Assembly: GCA_013420905.1 (NCBI GenBank)
Contig: JAAXNY010000004.1
Coordinates: 2,170,001 to 2,234,000 of the forward strand
DNA length: 64,000 nt
Direction: 5' to 3'
DNA from: Collybia mongolica
Taxonomy: Eukaryota; Basidiomycota; Agaricomycetes; Agaricales; Clitocybaceae
The stretch's first letter is position 1. Every line of letters starts with the position of its first letter. The notes below the pieces were generated by a model. The model did not search any database, was not told the origin of the DNA, and worked only from the letters and a program-made list of their open reading frames with translations. Shown here one piece after another: positions 20,201 through 29,076 of the stretch. Made by a program: the position numbers and the translations under genes.

Positions 20201-22232
20201 CTCTTTTGATCTCAGGCCAGTTAGGATCAGCAGTAGCTGTTAAGAACAGATCAGCACCTTTGAAATGCCGGTTCAGAGCAAGTGCATCCTGGCAGCATTG
20301 GGTCATAAAGCGTGTTCCTGCTGTAAAGGATGAAGGCAAAATAGTGCGCTTTCCCAAGTCATCACCATCAATTTCAGGGTTGTGATGTATAGCATCTGCT
20401 AAGCCTTTATATAAATCAGAACGCAGCTTTGACTGGTTTCCTGCAATATACTGAAGACGGTGCTGCTCAGTTGTAGCCCATGAGTCCACAACATATTCCT
20501 GGAAAAGTTTTCCAGCACGAAATATGTGATCTGTTTCTCCTTGGCGGGGGTGCAGGCGATAGCCAAAGTACTCTGCCTGAGTAACATGTTTATGCCTTCT
20601 TCTGACAGCTCTTACTTGTCCACCTTCTGCATCTGAGTTATCAGATGACTCAGATTCATTATTATTCTGAGTGTTATGCTCTATATTTGGATGCCACTGC
20701 AACTGTCCAGTTGGAAACAGCAATACAAAATGGAGTGATGGATACAAAGGATGCAGTTCATTGATGCGCTTTAAGCCACCACGTCGTGAATGAAGTATAA
20801 TATCCCGATAATCAGTTTGGATATCTCCATCTCCAGGTAAAATGACAGCAATTTCATCAACAGAAGCAGATGGAAGGTTATATCGTCTACGATCAGTTTC
20901 TTTTTCATAACGTAGAGCAACACAGCAATCCTGCTCTGGAGGTAAATCCTTAATCAGTTCATATGCCTGTTTATAGGCTTGTACACCTTGATGCTTTCTA
21001 TATAGCACATCTTGTAAAATCTGCATGATATTCCTGCTTAATTGTCTGTTGGTGTTCATTCTTTGATTCAAGGCTTGCTCAGGATCATAGATATATATCT
21101 GAGCATAGGTGGGCAGCTTTCCTGGTGGAGGCAGCAATGATCCAGTAATGTGATGCAATGCTCCTTGTATTTTATAAACCCAAGGGGCCCGTCCATTGTT
21201 AAGATTGTTCATAACATTCAACCTTTTTCCAGCATCTTGGCCAACAGAAGTCATTGCCAATGCAGAGTTGTATTTTCTTATATCATCCAAGAACTTTCTA
21301 TGATGAATACTGCCATGAGTATATAGTTCCTTTACCTCAGGAGGCAGTTGATGTAGCAATGGTAGTTTGATCTTTCCCCTGAAACAACATGTGCCAAATT
21401 TTGGATTGTTAAGTGTTGACTTTGTTAATTTTTCAGACTCCCAATGTTTGGCTTGACAAAAAGGACATAGAACATTCATAGCCCTTAAATCATAAATTTG
21501 AATATTATTCTTATCAAATGGCTGCCTGGCTAGTGGAAGAGGTGCTGGAAGAGGTGGCTGTGCTGGAGGAAGCTGCAGTGGTGGAGGCATCTCAGGTAGT
21601 TGTGGCTGCAGTTCAGGCTGTGGATATAGAGGTGGATCAGGTACTGGTGGGAGACCTTGATTGGCCAGATTAAAAATACCAACTAAAGGTTGTTGGACTT
21701 GTTCTATTGGAGCAGGAGCTAAAGCAACATGCTGTCTCCTTTGTCTATAAGGAGCAACTGGAGGCAAATTTGCAGCAGCAGCTCTTAATTCAGCAGCAGT
21801 CATGGGAATAGGCACAGCTGGAATAGGCCCTCTATTATATACAGCAGGAGCATTTGGAATTGCAGCCAATTGATTGCGTATTTGGCTGACTGACATTATA
21901 GGAGCAGCAGCAGCATGTGGTACAACATGCCCTGGTGCAGGGTAAACAGGCATAGGTATAGGAGCAGGCATAGGAGCAGGCACAGGAGCAGGCATAGGAA
22001 CAGGCAGAGGAGCAGGCACAGGAGCAGGCACAGGAGCAGGTACAGGAGCAGGCATAGGAACAGCAGGCATAGCAGGTACAGATACAGGAGCATTATCATT
22101 GGTAATTTGTGCAGCAGCAGCTCTTATCTCAGCAAGAGTCATTGGTGCAGAAGCAGGTACAGCAGCATGGCCTCTAAGAGGCACCAAGGGAGGTAAAGCA
22201 GCTAACTGCTGCCTTATCTGGCTTACTGACAT
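17280..22232 (-). CDS. Helitron Rep/helicase (Pif1-type) transposase
   Basis: Rolling-circle transposition protein of 1650 codons: an N-terminal nicking (Rep) domain and a C-terminal Pif1-type 5'-3' helicase. The N-terminus is Pro/Ala-rich and holds two copies of a module (MSVSQIRQQLAAL and MSVSQIRNQLAAI) and a Cys pair (CPFC, about residue 255). The Helitron_like_N region starts near residue 560 (EYFGYRLHPRQGETDHIF). The Rep two-His motif is GLPHMHMIIF (about 730) and the catalytic Tyr region is KYIYKYVYKGHD (about 868). Helicase motifs: Walker A NGSGGCGKT (about 1217), Walker B LILWDEA (about 1294), and MTINKSQGQSLHQVGLD (about 1589). The frame stays open upstream of the first ATG for about 190 nt (SPRSARRQANRDANQQ), so an upstream start or exon is likely. 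No internal stop. Confidence 0.93.
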   Translation of the reverse strand: MSVSQIRQQLAALPPLVPLRGHAAVPASAPMTLAEIRAAAAQITNDNAPVSVPAMPAVPMPAPVPAPVPAPVPAPLPVPMPAPVPAPMPAPIPMPVYPAPGHVVPHAAAAPIMSVSQIRNQLAAIPNAPAVYNRGPIPAVPIPMTAAELRAAAANLPPVAPYRQRRQHVALAPAPIEQVQQPLVGIFNLANQGLPPVPDPPLYPQPELQPQLPEMPPPLQLPPAQPPLPAPLPLARQPFDKNNIQIYDLRAMNVLCPFCQAKHWESEKLTKSTLNNPKFGTCCFRGKIKLPLLHQLPPEVKELYTHGSIHHRKFLDDIRKYNSALAMTSVGQDAGKRLNVMNNLNNGRAPWVYKIQGALHHITGSLLPPPGKLPTYAQIYIYDPEQALNQRMNTNRQLSRNIMQILQDVLYRKHQGVQAYKQAYELIKDLPPEQDCCVALRYEKETDRRRYNLPSASVDEIAVILPGDGDIQTDYRDIILHSRRGGLKRINELHPLYPSLHFVLLFPTGQLQWHPNIEHNTQNNNESESSDNSDAEGGQVRAVRRRHKHVTQAEYFGYRLHPRQGETDHIFRAGKLFQEYVVDSWATTEQHRLQYIAGNQSKLRSDLYKGLADAIHHNPEIDGDDLGKRTILPSSFTAGTRFMTQCCQDALALNRHFKGADLFLTATADPNWPEIKRELLPGQKASDRPDLISRVFKLKMKELLKDIVQRGVLGVSVARVYTIEFQKRGLPHMHMIIFLAPESKLRTPEDVDSLISAEFPDPNEQPELFELVKRVMVHGPCGNLNKDSPCMEDKKCIRYYPKPIKHMTTLSENAYASYRRCPLAQPYKVGNYDLDNQWVVPYNPYLLWKYQCHINLECVISIKSIKYIYKYVYKGHDRTTAEFRNKNDEVKLYLDACYISPCEGIWRIFQYHMHQEHPPVTRLQVHLKDQHNVTWDADSTVPMQQVVERAATQDTTLTGFFKANIKFPDEAKDLLYQDFPKKFVWVDKTKKWKLRERGFAIGRMYYAHPASGERFYLRLLLTAVKGPKSYEDLATFEDRLYPSFREACHARGLLDDDQEWIQALTEASLMQTGRQLRSLFAMILAECQPSDPIALWNQFRENICDDLAHWLRTKGGVANPTEEQVYDYGLYLIEQILARSNKSLTSIIGMPTSQMDWAIQLGNTLIQEQQNYDDAEQFAEYLEWSEQLNDEQKAAFNAVKEAVETKSGQSFFLNGSGGCGKTFVYNTLCCYFRGQRKIVLCVASSGIAALLLAGGRTAHFRFKIPLEVHESATCGISKGTPEAELLQQTDLILWDEALMQHRHVFDAVNRLCQDIRGNNRTFGGLTVVFGGDYQQILPVVPKGSRAQTVGACLMRSPLWSELQILKLNKNMRLNGVTENETNFAKWQVEVGHGKLTDDNGNVTLPDNFCCAENTVESLIDTIYPDIGNPVLKPDTFYSERAILSARNDDVDSLNKKVLDMFPGDGKVYHSADSIVHEGIDGAEAMYPVEYLNSINVSGLPLSKLILKVGCPVMILRNLNPVDGVCNGSRGIITQMSNRVVEVRLIGGQNDGHKEFIPRIRMIPSNSLIPFKLTRLQLPLRLGFSMTINKSQGQSLHQVGLDFRSPVFTHGQFYVAISRATSVYRIKAIIPDTADNNRYTKNVVYQEVLLD
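21950..22075 (-). repeat. Short tandem repeats coding a Pro-Ala-Pro-Val/Met tract
   Basis: Repeats of 6 and 12 bp based on ggagcaggcata/ggagcaggcaca inside the helicase ORF. They encode a PVPAPVPAPMPA-type tract near residues 50-95. Copy number probably varies between element copies. Confidence 0.8.
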
Positions 22233-22810
22233 TACAGAAGCTGGAGCAGGCCCATGTACAGGAACAACATTTACAGGATTGGCAGCTGGTAGGATCAGTG
22301 GAGCAGGATCAGGCTGGTGGTGGTGGTGTGGTGTTCTACGACGTGGAGGACTACCTATCTGTTGATTTGCATCACGGTTTGCCTGACGCCTGGCACTTCT
22401 TGGAGAAATGTTGAAATTAGACCTGGATGAAGAACCTTACCATAATTGCATGTATATATATTCTAATGTGACTCACATCAAATCACAGATCTATTCTATC
22501 TGATGTGAGATATTGAGTATTGTATAAAACATATAGAAAAGAGTAGACACACACCAAAATAATATAAATCCTGTTCCAGTATCAAGAAAAGCTGTTTAAA
22601 CAGAAGTATCCACCTGATAGTGTATTAAGTCCCTTTTTATAGTAGAATCAGTGGAAGACACACTTGATATGCTGTCAGATAAGTGGAAAGAGTATGTAGA
22701 TGGTAGACAGATGGTGGATAGATGGCAAGATGATAAGAGCCAACCACCATCAGTCCGCTTTGTAGGTCATGTGATTATTAGTCATGGGGAGTCATGTGTT
22801 GTAGAGCCAG

Positions 22811-22980
22811 TGATTTGAGCAGGTGATGTGAGCTGGTTTGAGCAGGTGACTTTGCATGTGACTTAAGCAGGTGACTTCCCAACTTTTGCTGCTTTGTCAT
22901 CCTTAGTCAGTGCTCTACTTAAAAGACAACTTTTCTTTGCTTTGTCAGACTTAGTCAGCGCTTAGTCAGGATTAGTCACA
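22811..22980. repeat. Short direct repeats near the 5' end of the helicase unit
   Basis: Three copies of AGCAGGTGA (22811-22875) and four of TTAGTCA (about 22902-22978), close to the element end. TTAGTCA/GTCAGCAAAGC repeats also occur at 17010-17060 next to the inner junction. They may be protein-binding sites for mobilisation or the promoter of the helicase gene. Confidence 0.55.
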
Positions 22981-22998
22981 ATCAAATTCACACGGCCG

Positions 22999-23005
22999 TA
23001 GTACT
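22999..23005. repeat. Right flanking heptamer TAGTACT
   Basis: Second copy of the heptamer at 14788-14794, directly after CACACGGCCG. On the minus strand it reads AGTACTA and follows TATATTA, the end of the GH5 intron. Confidence 0.6.
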
Positions 23006-23843
23006 TTAATATAGACAGATGCGAGACGACCTAGTCAGCCAGAAAATCGTCAAGAATGACGGACTCAACAGTGAAACGATCAGACGGATGCCATTGGCCT
23101 TCGCCGCTGCAACAACATTGTCTGTAAAACATGCGTTAACGACCATCCTGGACAAATTTGTCATGTACAATACCAAAATTCTGTAGACCAGTCGATCCAG
23201 TATTGATCGTTGGGGTACTGCCAGACCAGCTTTGAAGCCAATTCCCGTTTTGATTTGTGACCTCATTGAAACCCCTGTAACCAAAGAGTTTAGCAACGCT
23301 TCAGACGTATGCCAATTCAACATGCCATGTGCGGACGGTAGTTCCCCCAGCAGCGGCAATGTCGGCAAAGGCCTTGTTCATGTTGGCAGTACTGAGACCT
23401 GCCAAACCGACCTAATACGCGTTCCCTCTGTTTCATGGTGAGTAAAATTACCCAATTCATCATGAAAGGACAATGCACCTAACGACAGTATATCGGGCAC
23501 CATTTAATGTAAACCTTGTCCCAGATGTCTTCACAAATCCAGTTGAAGCGGGGGGTGGCTGGGTGGTGGTCGGTGATTTACTTGTTGTAGTTAGCGTAAT
23601 GGTTGGGGGTGTCGTAGTTCCTCCCGGGAGGCACTGGTGATACCAGTCATTAAGCACTTGGCACGTAGTCCCCGAAACACAAGCTACACCAACTCATGAA
23701 TAGAGAGAGTAGAAACTTTTTATTCACTGACTCGTCTCTCCGGTATGATTGATCCCGCCGCATTGTCCATAGATTGGGACCAGTGCTCGAACTGAAGACA
23801 CGGCCAAGGCCAGAGCAAAGACACTTGTACGGAGCTTCACCAT
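23006..23843 (-). pseudogene. N-terminal half of CBM1-GH5 endo-beta-1,4-mannanase
   Basis: Start of the secreted mannanase completed at 13664-14787. ATG at 23843; exon 1 (23732-23843) gives the signal peptide MVKLRTSVFALALAVSSVRA and the first half of a family 1 carbohydrate-binding module (YGQCGGINHTGET). Exon 2 gives the rest (CVSGTTCQVLNDWYHQC), with the four Cys of CBM1. A Thr/Pro linker follows (TTTSKSPTTTQPPPAST), then the GH5 start (FVKTSGTRFTLNGARY), the AFADIAAAGGTTVRTWGFNE segment, and VVAAAKANGIRLIVSL. The exon ends at TCACT before an intron (GTTGAG...) into which the mobile element is inserted. Upstream text is intact, with no stop in the joined exons. Confidence 0.82.
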
Positions 23844-24333
23844 ATTGCAAAGTAGCACCAGCTGTAACTCAACTTCATGCATATGCCTTTAAATCATTTG
23901 GCTTGCATCGCAAGGAAAATTATCGCCCCGCCTTCAACCTTGCCGGGGATTCCTCGCAATACGAAAATCAAACCAGACTCTGGAAAGTAGACGCCAAAGA
24001 AATGCAGTGGGGACGGACTGGTGCTGCCATCTTCGCACGTGAGGATTCGGCTTATTTGAGCAAAGGTTAAACCCAAACCCTTTTCAGTAGCAACCGCGCG
24101 CTTGTGAAGGAGGTCCCAACACTTGAGCATTCCGAGTAGAACATCAACAGTGGACAGTGAACTAAACCCACGTACACTGTATGAAGATACATTCGCCCAT
24201 TCTCGCAATCTTGTTATGCACTTGTCATGTGCCTTGTGTAACGCGCACTAACGGCGACAAGTCGACTTAAGTGACTTGGCTCAAATGCAGTGAATTGCTT
24301 GGAGGCTACATGTTTCCACTGGATCAATACATG
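23844..24333. promoter_or_regulatory. Intergenic, upstream of mannanase gene
   Basis: Promoter side of the mannanase and 3' flank of the gamma-glutamyltransferase gene. A 104-codon minus-strand frame (23894-24208) has a stretch (LLHKRAVATEKGLGLTFAQI) reminiscent of the cyanase N-terminal helix, but nothing that follows supports cyanase. Confidence 0.3.
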
Positions 24334-26706
24334 TCAATACCCTGCAGCTATGCCATTTTTCCTAGAATCACTCGCGGCTAACGTAGCCAAGTCTAAGTGG
24401 TGTTTATTGTATCCACATCCATGGGTAGCTCACCAAAAATATCTCCGTCACACTGCAAGACAGCCTGGACGACAGCAGCGACACGGTTGACATCAAGTAC
24501 TGCGGAGAAATATACATGAGGGGAAGCACAGGTCCAAGACAAACTTAAGATCACCAGTGACATTATGCCCACGGCGTCTTAAAGCATCGATGAGTTCCGG
24601 TGGGTAAGTGTCGTCAGCATCCACGTCCAGTGGGTATAGTTGGTCATGCAGTCTTCCGTATTCTATAGCCTGGCTGACATCCAAGCCCAGATCAAGGTTA
24701 AGAAGTACTTGCAAAACAGCTCCGAAGATTCGGGAACCGCCTGAGCCTCCTATCGCCAGAAAAAATGACCCGTCATCATTTTCAATTATCGTCGGAGCGG
24801 TGGATGAAAGCGGGCGCTTTCCGGGTTCTGGGTAATTATCTACGGTCATCCAGTAGTCAGTATCAATGACAAGAATGGGAAAGGAATTACAAGGCGAGGG
24901 CCATAGACCAAATCCGTTGGGGACACCCGGAGTCGAAAAATCATCCATTTCATCGTTCAGAATAATGCCGGTCTCAGGATCAAGAACTTGAGATCCAAAG
25001 ATTAGATTTACAGTCGATGTTAAAGCAACAGCCATTCCGTCTTTGTCAACAACTGATGTATGGCTCTAGACCGCAGATACTTAAAAAAGATCATCTATAA
25101 TTGCTCAGCATCAAGCTTACTGTGCCGTGGTCAACCATGACGTCATACTCTGGATTGTAGTATTCTGGAGGATGAGTGCGATCCTGTGTAATCTGGTGAA
25201 TAAAAAGTCAAAGAATAGTACACATCGATTACGAACATCAGTAATGTTTTGCCGTATCAAGTCAGCAAAGCCCTTCGTTGGAATCATTGCCATCCGAGCA
25301 GTGTTATTGTTGAAAAGGGGGTCACATATTTTCGTCCTTTACATTATTTAGTCAAGGGTAGAAAGTAGATCCCAATTCAAACTTACCGTGCCGCAAACCC
25401 GAACTTCAGAGTTTCTACAAGTCTGTGGGTGAAGAGCCCAGTTCGCTCTTTTACCTCAAAGCCCTCCAGAAGGTTTAACATGTGCAATAAAACTACGTAT
25501 GACGTCAGTTGAGGGATGACGGAAGAAAGTCTCTGCGACTAACCCGGGCCAGAAGTAGGTGCATGACTGGTATAAACCTTTCTGCCAAAGTAGGTGCCTT
25601 TCAACGCACGGTCAACTTTGACAGAATAATTCCTCAAGTCAGCATGCGAAAGTATACCGCCCGTGGATTGAGCCTTGCGAACCAAAGAGTCTGCAATCGG
25701 ACCCTACCTCCCTAATTATCAGGTAGGGCTAGAATAACAAGTGCCTCCTTACATTGTAGAACGCTTCTGAACCGTCCTCTGCAATAGCTGCAAGCGTGCG
25801 CGAAAGGTTGTTCCGTCTAATAATCTCACCCTCTCGAAGGAAGACGCCTTTAGGAGCGAATATCGCTTGCCAATCTGGGTTGTCCAACATCAGAGAAGGA
25901 AACCACTAAAATCTATAAATACTGGGGGCCAAGTGAAGTTTAACCCAACACACCGTGATTCGCTTGCCAAGCTCTCTATCAACCTCCCATCCCCTCGCCA
26001 GCACAATACTTGGCTCCAACAACCGCTTCCATGATAGCTTACCCCATCTACGATGTGCCTCTTCGAGCCCACGGACCTCTCCAGGGACCCCGGCTGACAA
26101 GCCGCCATACTTTGATGCCAGAGGGTCATGAACGAACATTGAAGTATTGGCAAGGGCAGGCGCCGTTTCTCGAAAGTCTATTGTGTAGACTTCTGATGGT
26201 CCGCTGGGAGTAAGCGACGGTATCCTTACTGTCATAAATCCCCCTCCACCAATACCAGAGCTGGCGATGCATGCTTTTCAGTAGCCTGCCCACGGAGACC
26301 TTGGAACTCACGAGAACATGTTTACGACACCTGTACAAAATGCCGCACCTACAGCAGCATCAACTGCATTCCCTCCTTCTTTCATTATATCGACCCCAAT
26401 ATCAGAACAACGTTTATTCTCTGCCGCAACCGCACCATGCTTGACTTGAATTAGAAAGGCGGGATTGCTAGATTGCAACCACCTCGATGATTCAAGATAT
26501 TCTTTAATCCCGTCGCGTCGCGTATAGTTTGAGTTTGAGTTTAAGTAGAAGAAGGTGAGCAGAGCAGTGGAAAGGCCAAGCAGGGAAAGCTTCCATCGAG
26601 AACCAAACACCCTGTCCCTGCTTGTGTTATGGTTCAGAAAGAGAGGCAAATTCAAGTCGGTAGGGCCATTTCCGTTGGAGTATTTATCATGTAACTCGCC
26701 TTTCAT
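24334..26706 (-). CDS. Gamma-glutamyltransferase (gamma-glutamyltranspeptidase)
   Basis: Cleaves the gamma-glutamyl bond of glutathione and transfers or hydrolyses it; an Ntn-hydrolase that self-processes. The start at 26706 gives a short cytosolic end and one membrane anchor (WKLSLLGLSTALLTFFYL), making it type II membrane-bound. Large subunit: KHGAVAAENKRCSDIGVDIM, EGGNAVDAAVGAAFCTGVVN, GGGGFMTVR, then DFRETAPA and the SAGVPGEVRGLEEAHRRWGK segment. The catalytic Thr is rebuilt across an intron at about 25075-25130: DHGT|SHTSVVDKDGMAVALTST. Small subunit signatures follow: GIILNDEMDDFSTPG, PGKRPLSSTAPTI, and AIGGSGGSRIFGAVLQV. The last exons give VNRVAAVVQAVLQCDGDIF and a short tail ending GIAAGY-stop at 24334-24336. 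All key motifs are intact. Confidence 0.92.
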
Positions 26707-27115
26707 TCACCTAAGGGTATGTATGCGTGGTGGAAACGGTTGGTGGTGGAAAGGGTGAGAAGGGCGTGACATGTTGAATGAAGAGAAGCGGACATCCGAC
26801 TGGGCCGGACCCATCCTTCATGCAAGTCGAACAGCAAAGAAATGATTGGGCACGCTCGTCAATACTCACGACCGTCTGAAGATATTGAATCGTCATCCCC
26901 TGTCGGGGTCTTCGCTAATAAAAGGTATGCATAATCGTCCCGTGGTCGAACTAACACCCTGGAGAACTTGCCTAGATCAAGCACTGCTGGACCAGAAACG
27001 TCAAGAGGCTTGTCTCTTGTGATATCATCGTAAAATTGGATCTAAGTCTACGACAGAGCACAATCAAACATCCAAACGGCGCAGGACATCTGGGATCAAC
27101 TCTCGATTCGACAAA
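26707..27115. promoter_or_regulatory. Shared divergent promoter region
   Basis: Lies between the gamma-glutamyltransferase (-) and the unknown gene at 27116 (+). No gene or repeat seen. Confidence 0.35.
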
Positions 27116-28872
27116 ATGATCGAAACCATGAGCGTCATCCATTCACCAAGAGACGGACGACGCCGAACCCATTCTGACGGCTCATCCTCTGTAAACACCC
27201 GCAGCGACCCACAAAGCTCTATAGATATATATAGTCACTTGCAGGAAGGACGGCTTGGTAAAGACTTCACCCTGGTCAAAATGGGAGCCCATTCACGACC
27301 GGACTCTGATGAAGGTTTGTCAGGAAAGACAAAACTTGGAATCGATGTTCGTCGAAACGACTTGTTAAAAGTAAGCAGCCAGCCATAGTCATCTTGACAA
27401 TGTTGAAGAAACTTCCCCAGGGCAATGATAAACCCCTCCCTCCCTGGCTCTGTGATACATTTTCAACTTTGGTTGCAAAACACCCATTGCGGCTGCTATT
27501 ACCTAAAGCATACCATAAGTCTAACGAAGAGCAACCAACAACATCTAGGCTCACAGGCGCCACTGGGCGCCCGATCACTATACAGAATGATATAGTTTTT
27601 GCATCCCCCTTAGTGAATCAAGTTCAAACCGTCGACGCTCATACATCCCACGTACTCTCTCCACAGCTTCTGAGATTTCAGTCCCCTTTGAACGAGCCAG
27701 ACTCAGTGCTCCTCTTTTCCCAAGACACACACGCTACAACCCACGATGCACATCGCGGTCCAAGATCCCACATATCAAATGCGAGCTCAACGCTAAACGT
27801 CGGTCGCATAAAGGTTAGAGGTAATGCACTCACTTCACATTATAAAAGCGCTGTCCAGGCACCCAGCTTCACACCATTCACAACCCCTGGACCGGGCTCC
27901 ATGGTCTCGGTGGCCACTGCGTCACCTGCAATTCATGTTCGTGCAATCCCCACCTCCGACGTCGAGCAAACCGACTCGGAAGAAAGTCTATTGAACTCCA
28001 GGGAGAATGACAGAGAATATTATGCCCCCCCTACTCAAGATTTCGTCTCATCAATATATAATGCTCCATCAAACTTTCTCCCCAATATAGCTATCGTTGA
28101 GCCCCCAGAGGCTCAACGTTACGAGACTGCCCCTGGTTACTCGTCTGACGACGTATCTGACTACTTTAGCGGCTTCAACGACGATGCTTACACTGATGAA
28201 TCTACTTCTGACCCTCCACTTCGACACGACATGACGTATATCCTGCCGAATCTGTTTGCAACGCCTGGTCCTGGATACCGCCCTGCTCAACAAATCTATT
28301 TCGATTCACCAACTGAGGACCCTGTCGATTCTGACCCCTTGCATGGGTACAAAATTGACTACGAAGCATTGGACTTCCACTGGACACCTTTCAACAGGAA
28401 TACTACTCCTAACCCCCCTAAGATACCCATCAATGTCCAACCTATACTCGAAGAACTTGGACGTGAAACCAGCAATGAAAGAGACTACGCTACCCCCCTT
28501 GCAACCTTGAAAGACGAGCCATACCACGTGGAATCACCTGGGCCGTTTCGCTATCGTGTCGAGGACGAACCTTGCCATGAAGGCCAAGATCAGCCTGAAC
28601 AACTCGAGCCGGAGCGTAGAGCAAAGTACGCCTCAATCTTTGCCCCCGTCCCAGGTATATTCATCTCACCCCTGCGTGATCCTTCCGATTCGGAAAACTA
28701 CTGTGAGGAACGCAGCCCCGATGGTCAGGTAGCTATTGTGTGTATTTCAATGATATATTTGGATCTCATTCAATTAATTATCTTGAAGCCGGAGCTATCA
28801 GCGTCCAATATTGAAGGATTTGACAATTCTCAGGCCTCCAACGACAGCATAGAATCATGGAGGGACATATGA
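27116..28872 (+). CDS. Unknown protein, about 560 residues
   Basis: Not recognised. Exon 1 starts MIETMSVIHSPRDGRRRTHS. It ends KTKLGIDVRRNDLLK at about 27369, and a short intron of about 38-40 nt leads to KLPQGNDKPLPPWLCDTF. The remainder is Pro/Ser/Asp-rich, mostly acidic and probably disordered, with no signal peptide or membrane helix. A stretch near 28728-28790 reads as a hydrophobic run (VAIVCISMIYLDLIQLI). It begins with gtagct and ends with ttgaag, so it is best read as an intron without a stop that keeps the frame. The end is ESWRDI-stop. The N-terminal 90 residues look the most conserved-like. Function unknown. Confidence 0.6.
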
Positions 28873-29076
28873 TACATCAAGCATTAAGTAGATATTTTCC
28901 CCGAGTCTTTGCTTTTTTATCGTCTGCAAGCGTATCGAAGCGTACATTCTATTTCAGTGGAGTCCATATATGTGAATTACAACTGATGTGGCCGCCGCTA
29001 TGGCATGATGTTAATACGGATAAGAATTAAGGGAAAGCAAGTTAAGAGTAATTTAAAAGGCTATATCTTTCTTTTT

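Larger units (their letters stand above)
14795..22998 (-). mobile_element. 8.2 kb Helitron-type composite inserted in the GH5 gene
   Basis: Insertion bounded by TAGTACT on both sides. The left end is ACAAGCTTATTACTACCC followed by a hairpin at 14820-14836. The right end is CACACGGCCG. It encodes a Helitron Rep/helicase on the minus strand, so the left (low-coordinate) end is the 3' end of the element. A second copy of the left-end structure (ACAAGCTTACGG plus hairpin) lies inside at 17090-17119. The composite is therefore best read as two related units in tandem, 14795-17089 and 17090-22998. Canonical Helitrons leave no target duplication, so the heptamer is unusual. Confidence 0.75.
17090..22998 (-). 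mobile_element. Autonomous Helitron/Helentron-type unit
   Basis: About 5.9 kb with an intact Rep/helicase ORF. The 3' end (low coordinate) shows ACAAGCTTACGGCCCGTGG with a 7-bp-stem hairpin. The 5' end (high coordinate) shows CACGGCCGTA. The CGGCC-containing motifs near the two ends form short inverted subterminal repeats, a feature described for Helentrons. No stop breaks the ORF, so it may be mobile or recently so. Confidence 0.75.

Noticed and set aside
21915..22196. Arg/His/Ser-rich plus-strand frame and Leu/Cys-rich minus-strand frame
   Set aside because: Both are other-frame readings of the Pro-Ala tandem repeat within the helicase gene.
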